Source: Aculops lycopersici (taxonomy: Eukaryota > Arthropoda > Arachnida > Trombidiformes > Eriophyidae). From it: a DNA stretch of 64,000 nt. The notes under the pieces are model-generated. The model was not told where the DNA came from. It worked only from the letters and a program-made list of their open reading frames with translations, and ran no database searches. This document shows positions 23,011 to 35,400 of this stretch, piece after piece. A program made the translations under genes and the position numbers. Each line of letters starts with the position of its first letter. Position 1 is the first letter of the stretch. Location of the stretch: the NCBI GenBank assembly GCA_015350385.1, contig WNKI01000001.1, positions 8,490,427-8,554,426 on the forward strand, written 5' to 3'.

Positions 23011-23547
23011 TGGTTCGAAACAGCCGTAAAGCTTGATTAACTCGTCATCAATCATGGGATGAGTTCTGTCCATCTCGCTTGCGCCCTGGGGCTTTGGTCA
23101 AGTTGTATTTGCAGCGCACGACTGGCCAGGCATTGGATTCAAATCTAGTCGATAGATCACCGCTCGCTCGCTTGGTCGCTCACTCAATTGACTAGTCAAT
23201 TTGCGCTCAATTAGTCTGTCTGTTAATAGTAATATAATCGGCTCCATCATAATCATTGCAAAACTTTTGAGCTTTCATCGGGAGCTCAAATGTGAGGCAA
23301 CTTTTGTAATTTTACAAAGTTGTTGAGAGAGAAAGAGCGGGGCATTTAGTGCGCCTTTGTGTGCCATATGATCATGACCAGCGCGCGGCTCATGAGCATG
23401 TGATGATGGTGCAGGTGATGGGGTGTAGCAGCGAGTGCCTCTTGTTTCGCCGCACAGGTGATCAAGGTGCAGCTCCACTCCCATTCGGAACGGAGAGATG
23501 AGAATCGGAGAGAGAGAGAGAGAGAGGGAGTCTATCAAAATTTGGTA

Positions 23548-23585
23548 GTTGTGTGGCGCCGCAACATTCGGCGGCGCCACACAAC
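23548..23585. other. Perfect 15-bp stem, 8-nt loop hairpin
   Basis: The arm GTTGTGTGGCGCCGC is exactly complementary to GCGGCGCCACACAAC across the loop AACATTCG. No terminal repeats or target duplication suggest a transposon. Confidence 0.85.
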
Positions 23586-25426
23586 AACTATACTTCGGCG
23601 CGCAAAGAAAACACACATCCAGTGGCTCTAAATAATTTTCACATAGCCACCAGGGAACGAGTAGATTGCCACGCGTCGAGCGATTGTTTATATAGGGGCA
23701 CAGCAAGTGAGCAGCAGCAACAACCACCGACGGCTACTGCTGCTGCTGCTGCTACGTGGAGTTTGCAAGAAGCTGGCCTCTTTGTTTACTTTGGCTTATC
23801 CTTCATTGTCGTTGGCCTGCGCGTCGACCTAGTGTTGTTCGTTGTCGAGATCGCCTTAGTCGATGCTCTTTTCGTGGGCTTATTTTGACATTTCGGGGCC
23901 GGTTGGTGGGGAGTTAAGTTGTGTGCGCGCACAAGAGAGCGGCGCCTTTGTTTTTGCCCCTTGCTCACTTGTCGTCGATAAATTTAAATTGCTCGATCGC
24001 TTGCTTTGCCGATCAAAATTTGAGAGAAGCTTGCTCTGGAGATATTGATCTGGCAAACATTGTCGCTGACGCGAGGATAAAGATGGCAAGCAACTATTGC
24101 GGTTACATTTGGAACTGGGGGCCAGCGAAATGCTTTTTGCGGCCGCCATGGAATAACTGTACTTTTCAAATGGCGTTCAAATTTTGCAAGCTTTAGCTGC
24201 TTGCGGCCGAGTAAAAATGTTAATACTTCGTGCTCGATGGTCGCATTGAACACAACCGCTGGCGCCGATTGTGTCATCACCGTTTGGTTTCGCGGTTTTT
24301 CATGAAAGCGATCGAACTAAAGCAAACCAAACCAAACCCAACCCAACCTCACCGTTGAACTGGTGAGGAGGTTTAGGTTAGTTTGGCGTTGGGCGCTGAA
24401 TACTAAGCGCCGTCACAATGGTCTTGTGGTGTGGTTGTGTTCCAATGGGCTAAAGAACAACTAACCGCCGAATGAGAACAAATAGAGCCTAGCTTGGGCT
24501 TTGAACTGTCGTGGTGTCGTTGGCGGTGGTTGTCGTGGATTTCGAGCAAACACTCAAAAATACCGACGCTCAGGGAAAAGAGGCTGCGGCGGCGGCGGGG
24601 CAAAGTGAGACGTTTAAGTTGGAAATGGAGAGTTGAATTCAAATGAGTTGGGTTGAGTTGAGTTTGGTAGTCGGGTTGAGCAGTCGTTTAATAGTTTGTG
24701 GAAGTGAGCAAAGTGAGCAAGCGGAAGCTAATCTAGTGGCGCTCGCTTCTTGGCTTCCGCTCGCGCGATGACGTTTCGGCGAGAGGGAAATGTTATTGCG
24801 TCACCAGCGACACGGGAGCAGCAAGTGAAACTTTTTTCTCTCCTCCCAGCAACTCGCTGTCTCTTGCTCAATTGAGGCGGCAGTAGTAGCAGCGGCAGCA
24901 GCAGCAGCAGTTTTGATCCAATTACTTGCTTCCATTCGCTCACTTGGTCTATTGGCTAAACTGTGGCCAATTTCGCTGGCTAAACGGCGCGGCCATCTCC
25001 ACAACTACGTGTTTGTCCGCGCACCGGATCAGAACATTGCCACTTGTTCCCCTAACTCCCTCCAACTCAGTCCATCCATCCACCAGAAGGGGGAGTCTAT
25101 CATCAGTTTTGATCGTGGACACAAGACTAGCGGAGAGTTAAACTGTTTGCTCTTTGCTACAGATACTGCCGCCGCCGCCACTACTCCCGCAAAGAGCCGC
25201 CCTTAAATCCGCCGGAAGTGCGAGCGCTGGATCCATTTCAAATGGCCACCAACTTCGATTAATTTGCGCTCGCTTTTGGCCGCTGCTCGATCCAACTGCG
25301 CAGCTCTAAACTAACGTGAGATGGAAACGCCGATGATGATGACCACGACGTCCCATTTCAGTTTGCTATTGATTTCGTCTGGCCAGCAAAGGGCGCCGCG
25401 TGCGCTAATTGGATTTCAAACATTCT

Positions 25427-25450
25427 GCCGCCGCCGCCGCCGCCGCCGCC
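25427..25450. repeat. (GCC)8 microsatellite
   Basis: Eight perfect units followed by imperfect GCCACC copies. Confidence 0.85.
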
Positions 25451-26545
25451 ACCGCCACCGATGCCACCACCAATGCCACTGCCACGCGATCATCGAAGTC
25501 GCCGGGTTCGGTTCCCGTGGTCGTCGCTGGTGCTGCTCATCTTTTGCCAGCCATTTTACAATGACCTCGCCGTTGAGTAAAATCAATCGCCAGTCGGCTC
25601 GTCGCTTGTCGCCCTTCATTTACTGCGCGCTTAGCTCCAAGCTCAACATTGCGTCAGCTCTCCACCAAACAGCTAAGCCTCGTTCATGGCCACCGATTTA
25701 ATAGCCACTGTGCGGCATGTGACGCGACGGAAGTCCCGTCGACTTGGAGGTACCACTAGCTTGCCAAGCTCAAGTCTCTATACTGTCCTATAGAGCGCAC
25801 ATATAGAGCGACCAACTGGCGGCGACTTCCGCTCTGCCTCGTGCCACAGTAAAGAGCTGGGCTTTGCTGCGAGCGAGCGTCTCAATATGGAACTTTTGTC
25901 AACCTTTGCCACAGGCACTCGACTTGTGCCTGTGGAATACTCGCCTTGGACTCCCACTGTTTTCCTGCCGCGTTTGTCTCACTTGAGATCAACGGGAAAA
26001 TTTCTCTCTTTGGATTTGAGACGCACGCATGCAGAAAAGAGGCACACAAACGATGACAATAACTGTAATAATAATGATAACACAAGTTTTGCTAGTAACA
26101 ACGGAGGCCAAGACGACGTCGACTTGATCGTCGCGGCCGATGATCGATCACTGACGTTTGGCGGACATTTTGGTCGATTTTGATGGCTAATTTTGCACCC
26201 AACCTTCAGGGGAACTCGGGGCATAAGTTGAGCGAGCGAGCGACGCACCCACTCCACCGTTTGCGCCAGGTAAACCCGTCAGGAAGACGATGCGAGTTTA
26301 CCTGCCGCAGACGTCGTGTGAACGACTGACTTTCAAGTGGACACAAGAGAGGGAGAAGAGGAAAGAGAAGTGGAGTCAATGTCACTGAAACTGGACACAC
26401 TAAAACTAAAGTTTGAGACATTATTGAAATGAGAGACCATCGATTGATGGAGAGAGAGAGAAAAAGCAATTGAGATGCAAAAATGCTCTTTCTTAAAGTA
26501 TCGATCGGGTGCCATTAGTCGGCATTATCGATCGGTCAAGTAATG

Positions 26546-26568
26546 TTATTATTATTATTATTATTATT
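26546..26568. repeat. (TTA)n microsatellite
   Basis: Perfect TTA repeat of about eight units. Confidence 0.85.
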
Positions 26569-26961
26569 GTTATTGCCTCTCTTCCTCTCGCTCTCTCTCA
26601 CTCTCGCCATCGCTCGCTTGCTCGCTGTCACACATTAAACACTCAGGTAAAGTCAGAGTCCAGGTAAACAGACTGACGCGTTAGAGACAATTAATTTTGC
26701 ACGCTTTTCACCCGCGTCAATGTCCATAATAATTAGCCTCGTGTATGTTCGCTTCTCGTTGGCCGCGTTCTTACCTGAGTCCACTGTGCAATGCGTCTTT
26801 CATCTGGCGCCGGCGCCGCTAACGTCTTGAGTTGGAATTAAATTTTTAGTAGACTGCTTTTTAGTTGAGTGAGATTGAGTTTTAAATGAAAACGCAAGTG
26901 AGCAGCCAGTTTCAAGATTGGCGCCCGTTAATCGCCGTTTATGCAGCAATTTAACGCTCAG

Positions 26962-26991
<30 letters not shown>
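26962..26991. repeat. (AC)n microsatellite
   Basis: Fifteen AC dinucleotides ending in A. Confidence 0.9.
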
Positions 26992-26992
<1 letters not shown>

Positions 26993-27626
26993 GGAGACAT
27001 TAAGAGGTCGCCGGATGGAGCGGCGAGCGAGAAGGCGATAACATTCGAGCATCCGTTGCGAGCCCAAAGCAGCGTAGAGATTCGGACAGTGCGCCGCCGG
27101 GCAAAAACTTGCGCATCCCAGGGGGAGGCTTTTGAAAGAGTTGCACATGCGCAGTGAGTGCATTTGGCTCAATCTTTAAGCTGTGGTGGTGGTGGTGTTG
27201 ACTGGCGCTGCCACTTTTCTGTGTTGTCCACTTGGCTTCTGCTCACTCGGCTCGCTCCTTCAGGATCAAGCCGAATTCAAGTTTCAAGTCAATCCAACGC
27301 AGCGAGCCGAGCGCCGCCGCGCAAAATCAACGAGCGAGCGAAACGAAAACATTGCACTCACTTCATTCGCATGATGAGACTCGCCGGCGAGCCTTCAGGT
27401 TGATTTCCGTTAGGCGCCTTAGGGAAATAGAGTGTCTTGATAATTGTTTGAGATATTTGAGTGCGTTGATTTCACAGATAGACAGAGAGAAAGAGAACGA
27501 CGGACAATTAGTCTTGGTATTTAGTTGTGGTTAGTGAATGCAAAGAATAAATTAATGACAAACAATGACAAATTAGCTAACCCTTTTTGTCGTACACTTT
27601 TTTCCTTCCCTCAATACACGGAGCAG

Positions 27627-27794
27627 CTCACCAGAAGAGACATTCTTCATTAGAACACCAAGACCTCAGAAAAAAGAAAGAAAGAGAGAAAGATATCGTT
27701 TATTCTACTGACAAATCAACTGATACTTGGATCAAGCAACAATTAAAACAAAAAGACAGTCAATCAGAAACAGGAACCAATCAAGAACCAAACC
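27627..27794 (+). other. TFAP2: AP-2 5' untranslated leader
   Basis: A/C-rich leader between the candidate acceptor at 27625-27626 and the AP-2 ATG. It has in-frame stops, so coding cannot continue upstream in this frame. Confidence 0.45.
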
Positions 27795-29449
27795 ATGATT
27801 GCGCACAGCTTACCTGGCGCGCTGGCTGTGGCCGCCTCGGCCATGGTCAACCAGACGCACCCCTACCACCACGCGCACAACCCCTACTCGCACCACCACC
27901 ACCAGCACCCACACGCCCACCACCACTCGCATCCGCACCACGACCACCCGCACCCGAACATAGCCATGCAAATGGCGGTGGTTGTGACCACGGGCGACCC
28001 GTCGGCGGTCCACCACCAGCAGTTGCAAATAACAAGTGGCAGCGGCGCTGGCGGAGATTTGAGTCAACAACAACCAAATGGCAGCGGCGCCGGCGGGCCA
28101 CTTAATCCACAGTCTTACCACCAACAATCTTACCAACAACAACAACAACAACAACAACAGCAGCAGCAACAACAACAACAACCACAACAGCAACAACAAT
28201 ACTCGCACCACATGAGCCAACAGTCATTATACGACCAACACCAACAACAACAACAACATGCACAACAACAGCAACAACAACAGCAGCAACAACAACAACA
28301 ACAACAGCAAATGGCAAGCCAACATCAACACGTGGTTGATGCCACCATTCCCATGCACTACACTCCATCGGTCAGCCTGAGCTCAACGTCGGGCAGTGCT
28401 GGCGGCGGCCAATCGGCAGGTGGTGGCAACAACACCAGCAACAACAATCAACAAGTTGGCTCACACTCCAATGGGCTACCACAGGGACACCATGCAAGTT
28501 TGCACCAACACCACGCCCACCATCATCCAAATCACCACTCGCACTACAACCTGCACCACCATCAACTGCACCACCACCATCACCATTCATCGCATAGGTC
28601 AATGCAGGCGAGCGATCTATTGAACAAACTCACCAATGGAACGCCTAGCGACACCTTCTGCTCGGTGCCGGGCAGATTGAGTCTGCTAAGCTCAACGCCA
28701 AAGTACAAGGTTACGGTGGGCGAGGTGCAGCGGCGCCTCATGCCACCCGAAGGCTTGAATGCCTCCCTCTTGGGCGGCGTTCTTCGCCGAGCCAAGAGCA
28801 AGGACGGCGGCCGGAAGTTGCGCGAGAAGTTGGAAAAAATTGGACTCAGTTTGCCGGCTGGCCGAAGAAAGACTGCCAACGTAACCCTACTAACTTCTCT
28901 TGTCGAGGACGAAGCTTTACACTTGGCCAAGGACTTTCGTCGCGTTTGCGAAACCGAATTTCCCGCCAAAACTCTGGCCGAACACCTGACCAAGCAACAG
29001 TTGCCATTTATATCCAGCATCGGAGGCACCGCCAGTGGTGGTTCAAAGAAATCTAACAGCGGCACCACCACCAAGCCGCTCGCCATCACAAACACGCCCC
29101 ACAACCACCACGCCCCCTCAACTCCGGCCTCGGGCGCCACGGATCCCGACTTGGCCAGCTCCGACGGGATCCCCTCGCCCGGTGGGCCCGACGTTAGTGG
29201 TAGTGTTGGCGGCGGAAGTAGCTCTTCGGTTGCCAGCAACTCATCCACAGGTGGCGGCACGAGCAACAATCCGCAAAGCTCGAGCACGCCAGTCCCGAGC
29301 ACAACCCAAGTTGCCAGCTCAACGCCAAGCTCGTCCGGAAGTACAGGTGGCAGCGGGGGCAAGCGGAAGCAGCAATTGGAGCAAATGAACCAGATTGAAC
29401 AACAGGAGGCCCAGTTATTTAGGCGAAAGGAGCTGTTGTTGGCAACCAG
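27795..29449 (+). CDS. TFAP2: Transcription factor AP-2, coding exon 1
   Basis: AP-2 proteins are nuclear dimeric regulators of ectoderm, neural and limb development that bind GCCNNNGGC-type sites. This exon gives residues 1-551 plus two bases of codon 552. The start MIAHSLPG resembles the MLVHSFSA start of a vertebrate isoform. A His-rich tract (about 24-55), poly-Gln runs (about 115-175) and more His-rich sequence form the activation region. The DNA-binding core starts near 287 with FCSVPGRLSLLSSTPKYKVT, continues through GGVLRRAKSKDGGRKLREKL and LPAGRRKTANVTLLTSLV, and reaches the helix-span-helix at EFPAKTLAEHLTKQQ (about 390). About 120 residues rich in Ser/Thr/Gly/Pro then interrupt the dimerisation domain before the helix resumes at RRKELLLAT. 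The exon ends CCAG|GTAAGT in phase 2, at the position of a vertebrate AP-2 intron. Confidence 0.95.
28130..28312 (+). repeat. (CAA/CAG)n repeats coding for poly-Gln
   Basis: Two long CAA/CAG blocks (about 28130-28196 and 28232-28312) inside AP-2 exon 1. CAA interruptions are frequent, which normally stabilises such repeats. Confidence 0.9.
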
Positions 29450-32400
29450 GTAAGTTTCTCTCTCTCTCTTCTTCTCTTTAAAATTATCTAGATGAACTCT
29501 TTCCTCCTCAATCTTTTTCTCTGATCATTTAGCCTCATGTTTAATTCAAGTAACACAACGCGAAACCCAAAAAGAAAACCTTTGAGTCTCGCGTATCTGC
29601 CGCAATCTAAATCTTTAATAGCTTGTATTCTTCTTATTCCAGTCTCCACTTCCCTTCTAACAAGTAAAGTGACCAGCTGACTAGTCATTTGATTAACTCA
29701 ACTGACGGACTCTGATCCATGCGGTGACAAATGAGCGAAAGGGTTCACCTGTGGTGACAGTTAATTACTTGTACTCTGTGTGATGATCATTTGAAAAATC
29801 CAACCATGACTGGAAGCGAGTGACAAGTTGATTCTCTTGTTACTTTGTTGTTTGTTTTTAGTTCCACAACTTGTTCGCCACCACCACTTGTTGCCTTGTA
29901 GCACTTGAGAGTCGAGTGGGCGTCAGTGCTAAATTAGATTAACTGAAAGAGTCAATTCCGCAAAGAGAGCGCCGCAACATGGCGAGATCCGAATTGAAAC
30001 CAAATCGGATTGGCCATCGATGGCCAATCTCACCTGCAATCGGGTAGAGTTTTCTGTTTTTTGTACAAGGAGAGAGAGAGAGAAGGAGCCACTCAATTGA
30101 AGCAATAACCGTGGGACTTCTGTCTCTCTGTTACCAGCATCCTTATCAGCTTTTTATCCAATAGACTAAATGATAAAAGTCACCGCAACGCTGGCGTCTG
30201 CACTACAGCCGCCGCCGATGATGCTGCAATCGTCGTCAGGTTGGCGCCGTAACTTGATGCGTCGGCCAAGCCAACTTATCTCGTTAGAACTGTGAGCTGC
30301 GAGTTGAGTGTTACTTTTAGGCGGCCACTTTGATCAGAAGCCACTTTAGCGTACTATTTGAAAAGTCAGGTAGCGAGTTGTCGTCCAATGTAACTGGCTA
30401 CCTAGACGAGGACGAGGACGACGACGACGACGAATGTTACTTGGTTAGAGTCAAGTTGCACAAAGCTAATTTAACGTCACACTTAACGCGCAAAGACTAC
30501 GCCAGAGATTGAGACTCAGAGACTAAGATTGAGTCTCTGCTTCTGGAATGAAATGAACAAATGATTCCAACCATTTTAATACTACCAACACTAACACTAC
30601 TAATACTAACTAATAATGATGGTGATAGTAATAATGATGACGATAATTGACTTGCTAGTAGTAGTGGCGGTTGTGCTAGTGGTTGCCTTGCTGCTACTGG
30701 ATAACTTGTTGCCTCTAAAGTCCCAGGCCTCGAGTTCATTTGCTTTATATGCATACATATAAGTGAATATATATGAATTTGTGTACCAACTTGGTTAATA
30801 TAAAGCAGCGACCAAGTCAATTTGATTTGCCTCTCCGACTGGCGAGCTGTTTGCTCGCTTACCTGCGCGACTGATCAGAACGGCAACAGGTAAGACGAAG
30901 ACGATCAATATCACCGCAGCACTAGCCACAAAACGATTAGTTCTCCTGCCCTCTTCTCGGCTCTCATGCTATTGATAGTGGCTTGAAAGCCCATAAATTG
31001 AGAGCAGATACCTTTTGGTATCCCTCAGAATTCCAAGAGAGTTTTTATTTTTATCGGCGTCCGATCGGCCAGCTAGCTTAGATTTGCCAACTTAACGAAG
31101 TGACACCCGACGACGACGACGGAAGTCGATAATTTTCCATCAATTCGAGCCTTGCCTGGCAAAGTGGCAACTCGCCGCACGAAACCACCAGCTCGAAATC
31201 TTTTCAACAAATTAAATCGAGCATTCGGTTGCACCTGGCGAAGAAGAAGAAGAGGAAGATGCTTAGGTGAGCGAAACGAGTTTTTTGATTGAACTCACCT
31301 GTTGCTCTTCTTTTTATTATATACATCTGAGAATAGAAGCACACGAGACGTAGTTCGTTGTGTGCGATTTTGTGTGTATATTTGTGCATGTTGGGTAGCC
31401 CACCTGTTGCCAGTGTTAGTCTACACATGCACATCGCATTGCCTTATCGCAATCCGATTCTAACGCGTCGCCAAGTTGCCACCGACGGGTAAATGAAGCG
31501 AGCAAGCTGAAACAACTTGTCGCTTGTTTGGTTTCCACTTAATTGAACAAAAAACACACGAACAAAAACTTGCGTGCATCCTGTCCTCTGGCCCTTGATT
31601 TGTGAATCCAATCTCATATGTGGACATTGGAACAGAGAGAGAGAGAAACACCAGGATTTTCAATCTCCTTTGAAGTGCCCTTTGTCCGACCAAAGTTATC
31701 ATTGCCACCATTGTGACTCCGCACGCCGGCGACCAACATTTGCGTGATTTTAGCCGCTTTATTAGGTAATCGATCGTCTGGGCTGCAGTTGTAGTTGTCA
31801 TTGTCCTTGTTCATTTCTTACCTGAAAAAGTAGCTCCGCGGCAGCGGCGCGGATGTTTATATTATATACATGAGCAGCCGAGAGAAAACATGAACAACCT
31901 GATGACACGAGAGGAGACTAAATGATGATCTCAGCCAAGTGGCCGTCCGTTTTTCTGTGTGACTCTATGTCGTCCGTCTCACTCATCAGCATATTCCAGT
32001 CACATACTCCTTAATAATTGTCGCTCAATTCTTTGGCTTGGTTTCCAACTAGAACACTCACTGAGACTTGAATAGAGAGCTGACTGGGAAACGGCAAGCA
32101 AGAAAAAGACAACTTCAGTGGTAACAATCATGACATGAAGATTCTCTTGGTTCTTAAGTCCGAGGCTGGAGTTTACCTGTCACCGGATCGGGTGACAACT
32201 TTGCCTCCTCTACCAACTTTATGTTGCCGCTTGTCGACCATTCGGGATGAATGCTCATGAATCAGCAAGGTGGTTCGAGTAGCTGTTGCATAATCCGACA
32301 GAGTAGTTGGCTCTCGCACCCAAGACCACGGTGGCCATACCTTGGCAAAGTCATGTACAATGTAGCTGCATGAAAATGTCATCTCATTTTCCATGTTGAC

Positions 32401-35400
32401 TTCCACTTGAAAATTCAATTGAAAAGGGGCAGAAATTATTAGGAAAAAAGCAGAATGATACACAGAACGAGTATGAGCCGATAGGCCACCTCCACCAGAT
32501 CCAACTACAACTAACGGCCACAAGATGTTGAGGGTTGGTTTTAGAGTCGGTTGCCTCATCTAAATTCAATCATTGGAGCTCCCACAGGGCTCGAAGCGAG
32601 GCGAGGCGAGGTGAAGCGACAACAGGTGTGTGAATCAGGCCACTAGGCGACGATAGATTCCCATAACCACAAGAGAAACAGAGCCACTAGGGCGACCACT
32701 TGTGGCCAATTCGAACTTTGGTTGGCTAATTGATGACTCTCGCCTAATTGATAACTAAATCATTTTTGCTGGTTGCTCATTTGAAGTGTGAGCAACTAAT
32801 CTGCGAAGCAGGGGGACGTTTAGAAGTTGTCTAGCGAGAAAGAGAGAGAGGGAGAGGATCATGTTTCTCAAGCGCAGCGGGAGTTCCGCTCCATGAGTCG
32901 AGATGAATAATTTGATTTTCGCCTTTACTAGACCAACAAAGCGAGCAAGTAACCAGCTAGCTGGCTACCTGGTAACAGTTGGCCACCTGACAGGCACGCG
33001 AACATAATGAGCGAGATTGTGTATCGGATCAATCTCTTTTTTCTTCTCAGTTTGTTGGCATACGATACTGGTGAACGAATGAGTGACGGTTGGTAATTAA
33101 CCTGAGAACCAGGCCAGCGCGCCATGCAAATGCAATGCCCTCGCGATCCTCAGGTGGTTGTGCTGTTGGTCGGCGGCGAGAGGAGACAAGAACAACAAAA
33201 AACAAAAACAACAAGCGGACGACAATCGCATAATATGATGCGATTAATCGGCTATTAAAAGACAAACGGGCGAACCGAGAAGAGAGAGAGAGCAAGCTGA
33301 TGGCAAAAAGCGCAGGCGAGTTCGCTCGAAAGGCATCATGGAGCGGCAATGATGACCATTGAGATGATGAGGATGAGATGAGTTAACCTTTGCCAAGTCT
33401 TTCTTTGGTCTTCTTTATTTCATCGCAATAGAGTCGTTACGATGCGAAGCGAGGCGACGAGATGTTAGTTAGCTAGCTAGAAGGCGGCCAGCTATCTTGC
33501 TAGTTAGGTAACTAACCAACTAAGAAGAACTAAAGAGTTAGTTAAATATGAGTTTTTTATCCAACTAAGTAGCTCTCGGCTTTTCATGGCTTGCAACTTG
33601 TGCTCGGTAAGCAGATAGTCAACGAAGAGGACGACGACTGCCATGAACAAACAAACTACAACATCCTTTTTAATGGTCAGCAGCAAACTTGGCTGCTACC
33701 GATCAGCTGCTTGCTCAATCATAACACTCAGCGCTGCGGCAAGCGATACGAACACCGGTTGACGCCAGCTTACGACGACTTTACCTGCGCCACCAAGACG
33801 ATGACAAACCGCCACAACCACAACGACAACCACAACCACCACCACAGCAGGTACCTTTTGATTCTTCTTCATTTTCATTTTGTAACCAGCATAGCAATAA
33901 AATACGCAAATTCCTTCAGCTAGTCCATTCGCCATAGTTATTAAGCGGCGGCAGCAGCGACTTGGAGGAATGGGAAAAGAGAAAAGTCGACGACTCGGCG
34001 ATAGAATGCCAAGCTCACATGGCATGAAACATAATAGCGGCAATAATTATAATCTAATGGTAGAGATAATGACATCATATCAAGCGGCTCCAGTGTTTGG
34101 TCTTGGTCATCGGCTTCTTTTTCTTTGTCGTGGTGGTCATCGTCGATGGTGTCAGTTGCAACAAATGCCCACTATTCATATGCCTCAAGTTGAGTGCGAG
34201 ACAACGAGGAGACGAGATGACACAGTAACGACTTTATTATTTTAAGCCCGAGCTTTGAGCTCAAAGGCACTAACTAAAATGGGAGACAACGGCAACGGCG
34301 ACAGCAACAGCAACAACCGACTGCCGAGATGTCGCCAAGTCTAAATGAACGATTACTGTTATGTCAGCTATCATCTAACCAAAAGACAACCACCGCAACC
34401 GCTGCTGTGGCTGCTAGTGTGCATCAGCCACTTGTTTTACGAGCGCGCTCGATTGGCATTGTAAAACAACAGCCAGCAGCAGCAACAACGACTGGTTGCT
34501 GCTGCATCTTGATCCGTTTACCTGACGCAATCAGATCGGTGCACATGGACTCTACTCTTGATGGTTGTAGCGCGGCAACCAAAAAGAGCTACCGACTGGC
34601 CGGCACTGACCAACACACACACTCACATAGTGGCACAAAGAAAACTTGCTGCTACCATAGCCATAGCCATAGCCATAGTCACCACTATGTGTTGCTATAG
34701 TCAGTGCGACGACCACTAATGCTGTTGTCATACAAACGCCGCGCTGATAGTAGGCGAAGAAAAAAGGTTAACAATCTACCTGGTTGTGTGTATGTGCGTG
34801 TGTTCCTGTATGCGCGATCCCGTTACCGATAACTTTCGATGATGTCCAAGTTGATGTCAAGATTGCCATAGAGCACACAGTGTCTCATCCCATTCATCTT
34901 TGCAATAGCAACCACAGCTACGCGATACTATGCAATGCAATGCGATCTCATGTTCCTTGCGCATTATGGCGGCAAATAGTGTCCACCTCTACTTGGAAAT
35001 TTTACTCACCTGACATTACTTGAGCACTCGAGCAGTTTAGTTTCACTTGTTGCATCTTCTCTCCACTCTACTTTACCTCTCTTTCTTTCTCTCCCCCAAC
35101 TGCACTCCGCTCACCTTCAGCGACGACATTCCAAGCCCATTAGTTTAGCGCATCATCGTTCCATGCATCTATCCATTCAGCTAGATGAAGAGCCGACGAC
35201 CGAGACTCACTAATTGCGAGACGGGAGGAGAGAAAAAGAGAGTGTAAATGCTAAATCAACGGAATCGATCGCAGCAACAACGATTCGTAGTGGGGGTTGT
35301 TTCTTGTTGTCTCGGTGGCCGGAAATGGCGCGCATCCCTCTACCTGTGCGGTCCTTAATTTGCCTCACTTTCAGTTACGATCGCCGTGTTACTTCTGCCA

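Larger units (their letters stand above)
18557..27626 (+). other. Candidate 5' UTR intron / regulatory block of AP-2
   Basis: About 9 kb without a supportable coding region. The 3' end has acceptor architecture: CTAAC at 27577-27581, a pyrimidine-rich tract to 27611 and AG at 27625-27626. The sequence holds pentanucleotide, trinucleotide, dinucleotide and GAGA repeats, a strong 15-bp hairpin (23548-23585) and CAGGTA-type words. If no upstream exon exists, this is intergenic regulatory DNA. Confidence 0.4.

Noticed and set aside
24325..24390. Telomere-like or long hairpin sequence (AACCC/GGTTAG words)
   Set aside because: Only a 7-bp exact stem (CCTCACC/GGTGAGG). The outer pairing is poor and the units are not regular telomere repeats.
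25490..25530. tRNA T-arm-like sequence (CGGG-TTCGGTT-CCCG)
   Set aside because: No matching A box, anticodon arm or acceptor stem nearby.
27587..28105. 172-codon plus-strand frame overlapping the AP-2 start
   Set aside because: Shadow frame of AP-2 exon 1, which has clear homology. Its Pro/Arg richness follows from the His-coding repeats.
28580..29362. 260-codon antisense frame in AP-2 exon 1
   Set aside because: Mirror of the AP-2 coding sequence with no independent homology.
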